Shown here piece by piece: positions 7,810-16,141 of a stretch of 64,000 bases of DNA. The translations under genes were made by a program, and so were the position numbers. The DNA is from Xaviernesmea oryzae. Lineage in GTDB: Bacteria; Pseudomonadota; Alphaproteobacteria; Rhizobiales; Rhizobiaceae. The notes beneath the pieces were generated by a model. It was not told the origin of the DNA. It did no database searches and saw only the letters and a list, made by a program, of their open reading frames with translations. The stretch lies in contig NZ_FXAF01000011.1 of the NCBI RefSeq assembly GCF_900177415.1, positions 1 through 64,000 of the forward strand, read 5' to 3'. The number at the start of each line of letters is the position of its first letter. Position 1 is the first letter of the stretch.

Positions 7810-8237
7810 TCCGTCCCCTCCTGCTCTGCAAGGCGACGGATGGCGGCGGCAACCTGTTGGTTTACGTCGGGTTCAAGATTGAAGAACGAGAGCTGCCCCC
7901 GGCATGGGATCAGTGGGAGCGGGAAGGCATCGCGAAGGACGAAGCCGAATTTCCCGTAGAACCACCGGCTTTCCATCTCGCGGACGCAATCGACGATGCG
8001 GGCCATGCCGACCACGCCGCCGCGCGGCATCGCCATCTGTTCGTCATCGTCTTTGTCGAGTTCGGACTTCGACACGCCGGCATGCACGATGAACCAGCCT
8101 CGGCCTCTGGTAGGCCAATCGCGGTTCTCGACATCCTTCCCGTCATGGAAGATATGATGCGGGTACGGCTGCTTGATGCTGAGAGCCTTGATCTCACCAG
8201 CGGCCACACGATCCGCAAGTTTGAGGAGGTCGCTCAT
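7806..8237 (-). CDS. ASCH domain protein
   Basis: 143 residues. The ASCH/PUA-like signature is clear: ALSIKQPYPHHIFHDGKDVENRDWPTRGRG followed by FIVHAG. ASCH proteins bind or process RNA or modified nucleosides; their roles in phages are mostly unknown. ATG 8237 is chosen over GTG 8240. Part of the leftward early operon. Confidence 0.85.
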   Translation of the reverse strand: MSDLLKLADRVAAGEIKALSIKQPYPHHIFHDGKDVENRDWPTRGRGWFIVHAGVSKSELDKDDDEQMAMPRGGVVGMARIVDCVREMESRWFYGKFGFVLRDAFPLPLIPCRGQLSFFNLEPDVNQQVAAAIRRLAEQEGTE

Positions 8238-8240
8238 CAC

Positions 8241-8468
8241 TCAGTTTCCTTTCGCGGGGAGGGGGTGGACGGTGACGGCGATGGAGGGGTGGCCCTCGTT
8301 TGCGGGGATGGGATTCCGGCAGTTGGCGAACTCGGCAGCTATCTTCTGTGCGACGGTGCGGGAGACGGAAAAGCCAACCTCGCGGCCGTCTGCATAGGCC
8401 AAGAGCAGTTCAAAGCTGTCGGCATCGTCGTGGAATTGGCTAAGGCAAGCGCCTACGATCTCGCTCAT
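8241..8468 (-). CDS. Hypothetical phage protein
   Basis: 75 residues with no domain I recognise. The centre resembles a strand-rich DUF-type fold (LLLAYADGREVGFSVSRTVAQKI). It overlaps the upstream gene by 4 bases in the leftward early operon. Confidence 0.7.
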   Translation of the reverse strand: MSEIVGACLSQFHDDADSFELLLAYADGREVGFSVSRTVAQKIAAEFANCRNPIPANEGHPSIAVTVHPLPAKGN

Positions 8469-8773
8469 GCCGCCGTCTCCGGTTCGGTCACGATCATCAC
8501 GTCTTTAATCTCGACCTTGGAGAAGTAGACGTAGGTATCGCTTCCCGCCCATACCTCGGCCTGCGCCTCGTAATCGCCGATCCCCTCGAAGAAGGTGTAA
8601 GGTAGGTCAGTGACATCGTTCGCTGACATCTCGGAAAGCCGGGGGACGGTATCGAGATCGTCAGCTACCGAATTGTCTTCGTCGGCGCGGAAATTCAGGC
8701 CGTCAGCAAGTTCCTCGCGGACGTCCTGCGGCAGATCTGCGACTTCGATTTCGAGCGTAACTTTAAGCTTCAC
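8465..8773 (-). CDS. Hypothetical phage protein
   Basis: 102 residues, acidic, starting MKLKVTLEIEVADLPQ. Alternating strands suggest a small beta-rich fold. No motif recognised. It overlaps both neighbours in the early operon. Confidence 0.7.
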   Translation of the reverse strand: MKLKVTLEIEVADLPQDVREELADGLNFRADEDNSVADDLDTVPRLSEMSANDVTDLPYTFFEGIGDYEAQAEVWAGSDTYVYFSKVEIKDVMIVTEPETAA

Positions 8774-8975
8774 GGTCGGCCTCCTTCGTGGCTACGAGGG
8801 CAGCGGCATAGATGCTGTCGGTCAGCTCCCACGCGCTTAGGTATTTTCCAGAGTTGATATTGGCGGCGATGAGCTGATCCCAGATTGCCTTTTTGAGCGG
8901 AGGCCAGCCGACAACCGGGCAGCGCGGCCCACCCGTCATACTCGTTTGCGGGGATGGGTTTTCAGTCGATGCCAT
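8763..8975 (-). CDS. Hypothetical phage protein
   Basis: 70 residues. ATG 8975 has GGAGAG just upstream; the longer frame to 9074 is the antisense shadow of the neighbour. The C-terminal part (KKAIWDQLIAANINSGKYLSAWELTDSIYAAAL) is helical. Overlaps both neighbours. Confidence 0.65.
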   Translation of the reverse strand: MASTENPSPQTSMTGGPRCPVVGWPPLKKAIWDQLIAANINSGKYLSAWELTDSIYAAALVATKEADREA

Positions 8976-9372
8976 CGTATCTCTCCGGGTGCTGACGCGG
9001 GACTGGTTGGCCCTCCGTGGTGGCTCGCAACTGGTCGCCGTTGAAGATGTGGAGCATGCCGCGATAGGCTTCACCGGTAGCCTCGACCACGAACCGTTCC
9101 TGCCCTGACAGTGTGTGAAAGGTCGACACGACCGTGCCGGGAAACGGATAGCCGAGAACCTTGGTCACGGGCGTACCGACCGGAAAGCGCGGGATATCGA
9201 CGCCTTCCGTTTGTTGCTGGGGCGAGCGGTCAGAAGCCTTCACGGCTTCGTCCCATTGCCTTTGCAGGTCACGGAGCAAGTCGCGGGTTCCGAAGGGTAA
9301 ACTGCCGCCCTGGGCGAGATTGAACATCACGGTGGCCATATGGGCACCGATACGGCGTAGGTCGTCAGTCAT
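8962..9372 (-). CDS. Hypothetical phage protein with KOW/SH3-like region
   Basis: 136 residues. ATG 9372 follows GGAGGG at 5 bases. The N-terminal half is helical (RDLLRDLQRQWDEAVKAS). The C-terminal half resembles a small SH3-like barrel used in phage proteins (PVTKVLGYPFPGTVVSTFHTLSGQERFVVE). Overlaps the next gene upstream by 8 bases. Confidence 0.7.
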   Translation of the reverse strand: MTDDLRRIGAHMATVMFNLAQGGSLPFGTRDLLRDLQRQWDEAVKASDRSPQQQTEGVDIPRFPVGTPVTKVLGYPFPGTVVSTFHTLSGQERFVVEATGEAYRGMLHIFNGDQLRATTEGQPVPRQHPERYDGID

Positions 9373-10051
9373 GGGAGCCCTCCGTGGTGTAATCCGGCTC
9401 GTTGGCGTACCGGACCTTGCTGGCGAACGGCTCAAGCGCCTTATCCAGTGTCCGGCTCTCCTCTTCCGGTAAAAACCCGCAATCGAAGGCCTCGCGCGCT
9501 GCGATAACGAGATTGACGATTTCGTCCGTCATGCCAGACAGCAAATGTGATCCGCCCGCTTCTGTCTCCCCCTGCTCTGGGGTGGAGAGGGCTTCAAAGC
9601 GTCCATCTTCGAACTCCTCGCGCGGCCGAACCCATATCGAGCCATCGGCGAGGGAGCGGTAGATAGCGACATCGCGCATATCGATCATCTGGTCGAACTT
9701 ACCGTTCTGAGGGTTTCTCTCCCACCAATGATCCGCCTGCATCTTACCGATGCCAAGCACCTCGTATTCGGTGCCGCGCTTCTTGTGCTTCACCCGTACC
9801 TGCGCCTCTGAGGCTGATGGGGAGGGGTGGGCAGCTTCGAGGGCAAGCCGCATCGCACGCCCTTCTTCGCCCGGTGCTACAACATACTGTCCGCCTCCAC
9901 AGACCTCGCACCAATCCGGATCGTGGCCGTTTTCCCCGAAACCGTGATGATATCCGCGACCGTCGCAGCGCTCGCATTTGAGCATGACCGGCTCGTTTAC
10001 GGCTTTGTTGAACGCCGTCAGTGCGTCTCTGACTTGCTTGTCCGTGATCAT
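9365..10051 (-). CDS. Hypothetical protein with DnaJ-type zinc finger and DUF1653-like region
   Basis: 228 residues. Near the N-terminus, CERCDGRGYHHG and CEVCGGG form a DnaJ-like CxxCxGxG pair. Residues 85-150 resemble DUF1653 (VRVKHKKRGTEYEVLGIGK, then VAIYRSLADGSIWVRP). The role is unknown; such proteins are common in the left arm of rhizobial phages. Confidence 0.75.
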   Translation of the reverse strand: MITDKQVRDALTAFNKAVNEPVMLKCERCDGRGYHHGFGENGHDPDWCEVCGGGQYVVAPGEEGRAMRLALEAAHPSPSASEAQVRVKHKKRGTEYEVLGIGKMQADHWWERNPQNGKFDQMIDMRDVAIYRSLADGSIWVRPREEFEDGRFEALSTPEQGETEAGGSHLLSGMTDEIVNLVIAAREAFDCGFLPEEESRTLDKALEPFASKVRYANEPDYTTEGSHD

Positions 10052-10500
10052 GCGTTCGGCTCCTGAGGGGATGGCAGCAAGCCTTGCGAGGCAATGCGCT
10101 GGTGGACGGTCTCGCCTGTCGGCAAGAGGATTTGCCCGAGAAATGCGGCTTCGAAGGAAAGAATGCCGGTCTCGATCGCGGTAAGCTGACCCTTGATCCA
10201 GTCTCGGAGGATCGACCAGACGGCGACTTGGCCCTTATGCAGCGCCTGCGCCTCGTGATCCTTCGGAGACCGCCGCATGCGGCTATTCCAAGGATTTTCA
10301 CGCAGCCAGGCAGCCGCGTAACCTTTGGCGCTGGCCTCGACTTGGACCATCCGACCGCGGTATTCGAACTGAATGATGACTTTGCCGGCGTCGAAGTCTT
10401 CCATCGGCGCGAACTTGGAGCAACCAAAAGCCTGGATGGTTTTGCGGATATCGTCCATGGCAGACCGGCCGGAAGTGCTGTTGGAGTATGGAAGGCTCAT
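10048..10500 (-). CDS. Hypothetical phage protein
   Basis: 150 residues. The middle segment (KVIIQFEYRGRMVQVEASAKGYAAAWLRENPW) and the C-terminal WSILRDWIKGQLTAIETGILSFEAAFL match a type I recall in alphaproteobacterial prophages, without known function. ATG 10500 overlaps the upstream stop by 4 bases. Confidence 0.7.
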   Translation of the reverse strand: MSLPYSNSTSGRSAMDDIRKTIQAFGCSKFAPMEDFDAGKVIIQFEYRGRMVQVEASAKGYAAAWLRENPWNSRMRRSPKDHEAQALHKGQVAVWSILRDWIKGQLTAIETGILSFEAAFLGQILLPTGETVHQRIASQGLLPSPQEPNA

Positions 10501-10898
10501 GGCTTGCGAGCCTCCAAAATGATCTTGATTGCCGCTTCCGTATCGCCCGACACTCGCCACAGCCGGTCGGCAAGCGTGTTCGCGTCAATGCCGTGGGCTT
10601 CCCACCATGCCTGCTCCTGCCCGGTCTTATGCTGGGCGCTCGGGCCGGTGCGATGTTCTTCCGGGAGCAGGGGTAGGGTCCAGTTGTCGCCGGCCTTGGT
10701 GCCTTTCCCGCGCATGTGCTTTCCAAACCGCTTGTCGGGAAAGTTGACGTGGGCGGCCTCACAACCGAAGGCGCCGGAAATTACCGATGGCAGGGAGGCG
10801 ATCCAGGCGAGGTGCCGCGGATCGCGTATCTCCTGTGCTTCCTTGGCGCGGCGGGTGTCGGCGAAGGCCGTGGGTTCTCGCTTGACAGCCCAAGCCAT
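10497..10898 (-). CDS. Ref-like / DUF968-type HNH nuclease
   Basis: 133 residues. The conserved pattern HLAWIASLP, CEAAHVNF, GTKAGDNWTLPLLPEEHR, then QHKTGQEQAWWE and a C-terminal LW helix fits phage Ref (RecA-dependent nuclease) and DUF968 proteins. The AAH and EEHR histidines would bind metal. It probably takes part in phage recombination with the RecT-like protein encoded upstream. Confidence 0.75.
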   Translation of the reverse strand: MAWAVKREPTAFADTRRAKEAQEIRDPRHLAWIASLPSVISGAFGCEAAHVNFPDKRFGKHMRGKGTKAGDNWTLPLLPEEHRTGPSAQHKTGQEQAWWEAHGIDANTLADRLWRVSGDTEAAIKIILEARKP

Positions 10899-11203
10899 CA
10901 CATCCTCCTGACTTCAACGCAGTAGGAAGAGTCGGCGTCCTCGAAATCCCACGAAACAGAGGCGTCCGGTATGGCTTCAGCGGCCAACTCTGCTTCTTCT
11001 TCGTTCACAGCCTCTACAGTAACGTATCCGACCATGCGGACTTCCTGCACGAGCTTGATACGCCACTTTACAATCTCGCCGTCTGACGACGTTTTGCCAA
11101 AGAGTGGATCAAACTTCCTGATGGTATCGCCAGCACGCCCATATGGAGCATCGACGAGATCTTTGAATTGCTCCTGGGAGAGCGGGCCGAACGAGCCAGA
11201 CAT
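10898..11203 (-). CDS. Hypothetical phage protein
   Basis: 101 residues with a strand-rich C-terminal half (VRMVGYVTVEAVNEEEAELAAEAI) reminiscent of a small DpnD/PcfM-like fold. ATG 11203 overlaps the previous stop by one base. No specific function can be given. Confidence 0.65.
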   Translation of the reverse strand: MSGSFGPLSQEQFKDLVDAPYGRAGDTIRKFDPLFGKTSSDGEIVKWRIKLVQEVRMVGYVTVEAVNEEEAELAAEAIPDASVSWDFEDADSSYCVEVRRM

Positions 11204-11397
11204 CAACGCCTCCCCATGCTAAGCATCCGCCGGAACCACGAGACGTGTCCGACGTCGTGGCGGAACTCGTTTACCCGCTTCTGAGCTTCGATCTCCTGGC
11301 GGAGCTTTTCCGTCGTCTCGTTGCGGCGGGCGAGATAGACGAGGGTGGAGGGGCGAGCGTTGGGATAGCGCTTGAGGTGGTCATTGATGGTTGTCAT
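11203..11397 (-). CDS. Small hypothetical phage protein
   Basis: 64 residues, basic and helical, ATG 11397 with AAGGAG 6 bases upstream. It overlaps its neighbours in the early operon. No motif recognised. Confidence 0.65.
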   Translation of the reverse strand: MTTINDHLKRYPNARPSTLVYLARRNETTEKLRQEIEAQKRVNEFRHDVGHVSWFRRMLSMGRR

Positions 11398-11801
11398 GCT
11401 GCTCTCCTTGCCAAAGTGAAGGGAAGGCGGCTCGACAGAACCCACATGTGATACATGTCGGCCTCGTCGATCAGTTCGGAGACCGGCGGCATGACCTGCA
11501 CGGCAGTCGCCTCACTTCCGAACAGTTCGTTCTTGATCCTCTGGAGATCGCGCCACGGTGGCTCAAGGTTCGAGGCGGTCCGGATCGCGCAATGGTGGGT
11601 CAGATGACCGTCCATGTCGTAGAACGGCCGGATCAGGACGACGTAGAGGTTGTTCGCCTTGGCGCTGCGGACCTGCTTGCACCATCCCGAGCCGCCCGGA
11701 ATGCCATCTGGAAGTTCGGTGACGCGCCAAGTTCCCCAATCACCCTTCAAGCCTTTGCGCTCGATCGAGCGGGCGGCGAGGCGCTGCTGACGGTTGCTCA
11801 T
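11394..11801 (-). CDS. DUF7694-type phage protein
   Basis: 135 residues with a distinctive pattern: PGGSGWCKQVRSAKANNLYVVLIR, TASNLEPPWRDLQRIKNELFG, AVQVMPPVSELIDEADMYHMWVL. I recall this as a conserved family in phages and prophages of alpha- and gammaproteobacteria, with no known activity. 4-base overlaps on both sides. Confidence 0.75.
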   Translation of the reverse strand: MSNRQQRLAARSIERKGLKGDWGTWRVTELPDGIPGGSGWCKQVRSAKANNLYVVLIRPFYDMDGHLTHHCAIRTASNLEPPWRDLQRIKNELFGSEATAVQVMPPVSELIDEADMYHMWVLSSRLPFTLARRAA

Positions 11802-12070
11802 GCACCACCTGCCTTTGCCTTGGCGATCATGCGTTCAAGCGGGGAAAGGTGATTTTCGATTGCCTTCGCCTTGAGCGGCGGCAGGCCGAACTTCTCGAGG
11901 TAGGCGCGGGAGTGCTTCGCCCAGACCTTTCGGCCCCAGCTAGTCGAGGCGAACTCCCAGGGGCGAGCGGCGCGCAACGCCTTCTTGCGGGTCGCAAGGT
12001 CGGTGTCGGCCGGGAGGTTGCGGTGAACCTCGCTGATGACGTGAGAGGCGGTTTTCTGCCAGTCGATCAT
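11798..12070 (-). CDS. Hypothetical phage protein
   Basis: 90 residues. The string WEFASTSWGRKVWAKHSRAYLEKFG suggests a small DNA- or RNA-binding helical protein. No family recognised. Coupled by 4-base overlaps in the early operon. Confidence 0.65.
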   Translation of the reverse strand: MIDWQKTASHVISEVHRNLPADTDLATRKKALRAARPWEFASTSWGRKVWAKHSRAYLEKFGLPPLKAKAIENHLSPLERMIAKAKAGGA

Positions 12071-12273
12071 GCCGCGCCGCCTTTCACAGGCCAGATTGTA
12101 ACCGTCTCGCCGTTCTCAAGCGCCTCGCGCACAAGCCAGATTATGTCCGCGTCGGTCTCAAACGGCGCATGGGTTCGGCAAAGGTGGCCGTCAGCATCGC
12201 GGGTTTCCGCCTGCCATCCAGCCTTTCGAACATCCTCGGATGTCTGAAGATTTACCGGGAACGGGTTCTTCAT
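12067..12273 (-). CDS. Hypothetical phage protein
   Basis: 68 residues with no recognised domain. It overlaps both neighbours by 4 bases. Confidence 0.65.
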   Translation of the reverse strand: MKNPFPVNLQTSEDVRKAGWQAETRDADGHLCRTHAPFETDADIIWLVREALENGETVTIWPVKGGAA

Positions 12274-12704
12274 GCTGCACCGCCTTCCGCCTTAGCAATG
12301 GCTGCGAGTGCTATTTTGTGGCAGTCGCGGTATTGTTTCCCGTCCGCCTCAGAGTTCACGACCATCTGCCGCAGCGCTTCCAACAGATCAGGAGCCGCCG
12401 CTATCAACCGAGCGTCGGCGCAGTCGATACCGCGCACGTCGTATCGATAGACGCTGCCGTCCTTCTTCGCGGCTTCGATGCCGACGATAGTTTGATCACC
12501 AACCTCGAACTGCAGAAGATCCTTGGCATCGACCATGACGCCACGCCCAGGCTGGAAGCGAGGCTGAGCGCCCCGCATGCCCCAGCGGGTGAAATCCATG
12601 ACGTATCGCCGGCCGTGGTGAACCGTGGCGAGATAGACGTGATTGCTGCCGGCGTTGCCGAACCATGCCCAAGGGCCGGGGGTGTGTTTCGGAGCCTCGC
12701 TCAT
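12270..12704 (-). CDS. Conserved phage protein (HTPGPW family)
   Basis: 144 residues. It starts with HTPGPW and contains DARLIAAAPDLLEALRQM, the hallmark pair of a very widespread phage family of unknown function. 4-base overlaps on both sides. Confidence 0.8.
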   Translation of the reverse strand: MSEAPKHTPGPWAWFGNAGSNHVYLATVHHGRRYVMDFTRWGMRGAQPRFQPGRGVMVDAKDLLQFEVGDQTIVGIEAAKKDGSVYRYDVRGIDCADARLIAAAPDLLEALRQMVVNSEADGKQYRDCHKIALAAIAKAEGGAA

Positions 12705-13141
12705 GCCGATCTCCTCCGATCCTGCCGCTCCGGCATCACATCCTCCGGCGTCACGCCGAATTCCGATGCGATGAAGCGGATTGCGTTGTTGAGGAAACCT
12801 TCGAAGGTCGGCTCGTCCATGCTCTCGAAAGAGACGGAGGACGGAACCTTGACCACGTAGCCGCTGATGATGACGTCATCGGTGTAGCCGGTGCGGAGTT
12901 TCACCATCTGATGCAGCGCCTTAGGATGCGGCGCGCATTCGGTCGCCTTCACGACTTCCCGCAGGAACTTGAAATAGAAGCGGAGGCGGCTGGGCACGCG
13001 ACCGGTCCGAAGGTCAGCCTGGATGCGCTGGCCGACCGGGAACTTGCGGATCATCTCGCGATCCATTTCCATTTCGCCGATGAGGCGGTCACCATCGCGG
13101 ACGAGATAAAACGGTGGGTGCTCGGGGGCCTTCTTGATCAT
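12701..13141 (-). CDS. DUF1367-like phage protein
   Basis: 146 residues. The layout (N-terminal strand with a basic GQRIQADLRTGRVPSRLRFYFKFL segment, then a helical C-terminus GFLNNAIRFIASEFGVTPEDV) resembles DUF1367/NinB-region proteins encoded near recombination genes. The assignment is tentative. Confidence 0.65.
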   Translation of the reverse strand: MIKKAPEHPPFYLVRDGDRLIGEMEMDREMIRKFPVGQRIQADLRTGRVPSRLRFYFKFLREVVKATECAPHPKALHQMVKLRTGYTDDVIISGYVVKVPSSVSFESMDEPTFEGFLNNAIRFIASEFGVTPEDVMPERQDRRRSA

Positions 13142-13143
13142 GG

Positions 13144-14121
13144 TCAGCCTCCGTTGATCGGCTCAAGCTGGGCAAGCCGACGGTCGCGGATTGCGTATGC
13201 CGTATCGATCATGTCGGCATGGCCGGCGCTTTCCAGCGTGGCCGGTGCGTCGAAGTCGTTCCAGATTTCCGCAGCGTCCTCGGCAGTCTTGGCGCCAGCG
13301 AGCGCAGTTTCGATTTCCTCAAGGAAATTCCCGAGGTCGAACTCGCTTTCGTTGGGCTGCTCTTCTTTGGCCGGTTCGGCGTCGATCGTCTTGGCGGAAG
13401 GCGGAGCGGGCGGCTTTGGCGGAGCCGGAGGTTTCGACGGTCCGGTCTTGGTTTCTGCCGGCGGCGTTACGTCCCGCATGTCTTCGACGTCCGCAATCTC
13501 GCGGGCCTCGAACTCGTCGCGGATGCCGCCGAGCACGTCGCCGAACAGTTCGCGCAGGCAGTAACCCGCCGCGCGCCAAGCCAGCATGCGCTTCGGGAAA
13601 CGGTACCAGGGCGCGTCGTTCGGAACATTGTCCCGCCAGACCTTCTGCCCGTTCTCCCAAACCTGCTTTTTGACGGTGGCCCGTTCATCCCAGAGGCGCG
13701 CGCGGATCGCATCGTCCTGGCTGAACTCGACACGCTTCTCTTCGCCGGTGTCGGACCGTTTGGCCTCGCAAAACCCGACCATCTTGCCGTTTTGTTCCTC
13801 GCAGCCGGTACGCAGGTATGCGACCTTGCCCGACATGCGAACAACATTGATCAGGCCGTCGCCGTAAAGCGCCGGCTTCCCGTTGATGACCGTGAAGCTC
13901 CGAAGGCTGACCATCGGCTTGAGCCCGAGCTCGGCGCCGGACATGATGGCGACGGCGACGGCCGCCGCGGCGTCATCGCCGGTGAGCTTCCCGACCAGAG
14001 CGGCAGGTGCAAGGCCGGAAGCGACGACGGCGCGCGCAACCCTTAGCGTTTCCTCGAAGGTCTGAGGGACTATGGCGATGACCTGACCGCCGCCGGTGAG
14101 TGCTGGAACGTGAGCGTTCAT
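13144..14121 (-). CDS. recT: RecT-like single-strand annealing protein
   Basis: 325 residues. Residues 20-210 match the RecT/Redbeta-type core: AAVAVAIMSGAELGLKPM, SFTVINGKPALYGDG, and KRMLAWRAAGYCLRELFGDVLGGI. The tail after residue 225 is Pro/Ala-rich and then helical. RecT proteins anneal complementary single strands in phage recombination. A partner exonuclease is not obvious; the upstream 339-residue coiled-coil protein does not show nuclease motifs. Confidence 0.8.
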   Translation of the reverse strand: MNAHVPALTGGGQVIAIVPQTFEETLRVARAVVASGLAPAALVGKLTGDDAAAAVAVAIMSGAELGLKPMVSLRSFTVINGKPALYGDGLINVVRMSGKVAYLRTGCEEQNGKMVGFCEAKRSDTGEEKRVEFSQDDAIRARLWDERATVKKQVWENGQKVWRDNVPNDAPWYRFPKRMLAWRAAGYCLRELFGDVLGGIRDEFEAREIADVEDMRDVTPPAETKTGPSKPPAPPKPPAPPSAKTIDAEPAKEEQPNESEFDLGNFLEEIETALAGAKTAEDAAEIWNDFDAPATLESAGHADMIDTAYAIRDRRLAQLEPINGG

Positions 14122-14369
14122 GCCTTCTCTCCTTCATCGGCGACTTCCGGCTCGACGATGCGGAGGATCGTCTTCTGCGCCTTTTCGGATTCGGATTTGA
14201 TGGAGACGACCTCGACGGTGGTTTCACCGCGAGCGGTCTCGACGACTACCTTGCGGCCGACCTCGACCAGCGGCGCCAGTCCATTCGGGATGAAGTAGTC
14301 ATAGGTCTTGTCGTCCTTCTGCCACTTGAACTTCACGGCAGCGACGAGGAGTGCGGTTGCTTCGGTCAT
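14118..14369 (-). CDS. Hypothetical protein, PriA N-terminal-like fold
   Basis: 83 residues. The string YDYFIPNGLAPLVEVGRKVVVETARGETTVEVVSI resembles the 3'-end-binding domain of PriA (xYxxPxxLxxxVGxxVxVPfG). It may bind DNA ends beside RecT, though this rests only on the pattern. It overlaps recT by 4 bases. Confidence 0.6.
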   Translation of the reverse strand: MTEATALLVAAVKFKWQKDDKTYDYFIPNGLAPLVEVGRKVVVETARGETTVEVVSIKSESEKAQKTILRIVEPEVADEGEKA

Positions 14370-15388
14370 CAGGCAGCCCTCTGCTCCTCGAAGCGCTCGA
14401 CGCCTTCCACTTCGACGCCGGCCCGGACGGCGCGGTTCGCAAGCGTTTCGACAAGCGCTTTCATTTCGGGATGATTGCCCAAGGCCCGGAGAGCCTTGTC
14501 GTAATCGACGATCCGGGCGGATACGAAGGTGCGCAGCGCGACACGCGCGCCGGTCCGGCCGGCGGACATGTTCCGAGCCTGGGCGTCACGCTCGGCCTGA
14601 GCCGCCTGCTCGGCAAGGCGCTCGGCTTCCGCGATCCGGTTGTTGTGTTCTGCGATTGCCGCCGCGTCCGAAATTCCGTCAGCGATCTTTTTTGCAGCCG
14701 CCTTTTCGGCGGCGAGGCGTGCCTCTTCGGCTTCGCGGGCGATACGGTCGGCTTCTTCACGTGCCTTGCGCTGGCGCTCCATTTCGATCCGCTGCTGTTC
14801 GCGCAGGTAATCGTCCATGTGGCGCTTGAGCTTTTTGCTCAGGGCGTCCGGCTCTTCCTTGAGTTCGCGCCACTTGTTATCGACCGCGCGGCCGGCGTCG
14901 AGGTGCGGCTGCTTTTCCACCTTGTGCAGGTCGCTCGCCTTCTTCGCGATGGTGGAGAGCCGCTTGGACCAGATCGCCGCACGGTCGGCGTCGGCTTGCG
15001 TCTTGATCGGCTGTTTCAAGAACGCTTCGGCTTGTTCCTTCTCGGCGGCGAACTCGACCTGCAGAGCTTCGAAAGGATCATCCGGCAGGTTGTGCCCGAT
15101 GGCCGGAGCCTCCGGTTCATCATCCCAGCCTGCGCCTTCGATGGCCTTGGTGTAGGCTTCATGGGTGATCGGGTTCCGGCAGCACCATGTCCAAACGTCT
15201 GAAGCATCGACCTTACGCTCGCCGCGCAGCGCGTGCCACTCACCATCCTCGAACCAGATTGCGACCGGTTCCCACGGCTTATCCTTGAAGCGTGTCCGGT
15301 AAAATCCCTGCTGCGGGTGGCCATCGTGGATCGGGCCGATACGGCCGGCAAGAGCCTCTTGCCACCAAAACCAAGCATTCTCGGTCAT
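14369..15388 (-). CDS. Coiled-coil phage protein upstream of recT
   Basis: 339 residues. The N-terminal 100 residues are Trp-rich (WFWWQEALAGRIGP, WTWCCRNPITHEAY). Residues 115-270 form a long charged coiled coil (EQQRIEMERQRKAREEADRIAREAEEARLAAEK). The C-terminal domain has FVSARIVDYDKALRALGNHPEMKALVETLANRAVRAG. ATG 15388 follows AGGAGG. I recall this family in rhizobial phages without known function; it may assist the annealing protein. Confidence 0.75.
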   Translation of the reverse strand: MTENAWFWWQEALAGRIGPIHDGHPQQGFYRTRFKDKPWEPVAIWFEDGEWHALRGERKVDASDVWTWCCRNPITHEAYTKAIEGAGWDDEPEAPAIGHNLPDDPFEALQVEFAAEKEQAEAFLKQPIKTQADADRAAIWSKRLSTIAKKASDLHKVEKQPHLDAGRAVDNKWRELKEEPDALSKKLKRHMDDYLREQQRIEMERQRKAREEADRIAREAEEARLAAEKAAAKKIADGISDAAAIAEHNNRIAEAERLAEQAAQAERDAQARNMSAGRTGARVALRTFVSARIVDYDKALRALGNHPEMKALVETLANRAVRAGVEVEGVERFEEQRAA

Positions 15389-15618
15389 ATGCGTGCCTCC
15401 TGTTGCTGCCGCCGGTCCATGTCCCGCAGCTCGTTGATGGTGATGAGGATCGCCGCGGACACCGCGAACCAAGCCACAAAGGCGAGGGCAATCCGGGAGC
15501 AGGGTGGGAAGGGCGGCTCGGCTCGTTTCTGGAACCTGCCGAGATCGATCGCGCGGGACCGGCATTCGCCGGGAGCGCAGGAGCAGCCGTCAAAGGCGCG
15601 GATGGTGCAGTCACGCAT
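15385..15618 (-). CDS. Small phage membrane protein
   Basis: 77 residues. The N-terminal half has several cysteines (DGCSCAPGECRSR). One membrane span follows (about residues 43-61, IALAFVAWFAVSAAILITI), then a short basic tail. It overlaps its neighbours by 4 and 8 bases. Role unknown. Confidence 0.65.
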   Translation of the reverse strand: MRDCTIRAFDGCSCAPGECRSRAIDLGRFQKRAEPPFPPCSRIALAFVAWFAVSAAILITINELRDMDRRQQQEARI

Positions 15619-15886
15619 CGTCGTCCTCCTTCCGCGCTGCCTTCAAGGCAGCAGCAGCGGCATCAACCGCGACGTTGGCGCAGGACGTGCACAGGTCCGT
15701 GAAATCGAGACGGCTCTTGCCGCCGTAGCTGTCGGTTGAGCGACCGCCTTCGATCTTGCAGGATCCCCACAAGCTCGGCTTGCTGTAATCTGGTGTGCTA
15801 CGGCCCATCATCGTGTGGGCTGTTTTCTCCGAGACAGCGCCGCAGTTGTCGCACTGGATTTTTGGGATGGTCTTGACGTCAGCCAT
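15611..15886 (-). CDS. Zinc-ribbon phage protein
   Basis: 91 residues. QCDNCGAVSEKT near the N-terminus and LCTSCANVAVDAAAAALK near the C-terminus give two CxxC knuckles with a loop between. It is probably a small metal-binding protein. ATG 15886 follows GGAG. Overlaps the gene upstream by 8 bases. Confidence 0.7.
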   Translation of the reverse strand: MADVKTIPKIQCDNCGAVSEKTAHTMMGRSTPDYSKPSLWGSCKIEGGRSTDSYGGKSRLDFTDLCTSCANVAVDAAAAALKAARKEDDDA

Positions 15887-16133
15887 TGACGCTCGCTCCC
15901 GGTACCGGACGGCCTGCATCGACATAGGCGACGGTGCGCGCCGGATCGGCGGTGATCTTCTCGACACGGTAGCCGAGTTGATCGGCAAGGCTCGCGAACG
16001 CCGCATGAGCGATCTGCACCTTGTACCGGGCGTCGGCATCATGACCGGCGTCGGCGAATGCCATCGCCACGTCGAGGTTTTTGGAAAGCGACCGGGCGAA
16101 CTGCGCCGCGTCGTAAATTTCTGTGGGCTTCAT
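15879..16133 (-). CDS. Hypothetical phage protein
   Basis: 84 residues, helical, starting MKPTEIYDAAQFARSLSKNLDVAMAFADAG. ATG 16133 has GAGG 6 bases upstream. No domain recognised. Confidence 0.65.
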   Translation of the reverse strand: MKPTEIYDAAQFARSLSKNLDVAMAFADAGHDADARYKVQIAHAAFASLADQLGYRVEKITADPARTVAYVDAGRPVPGASVNG

Positions 16134-16141
16134 GGCGGGCC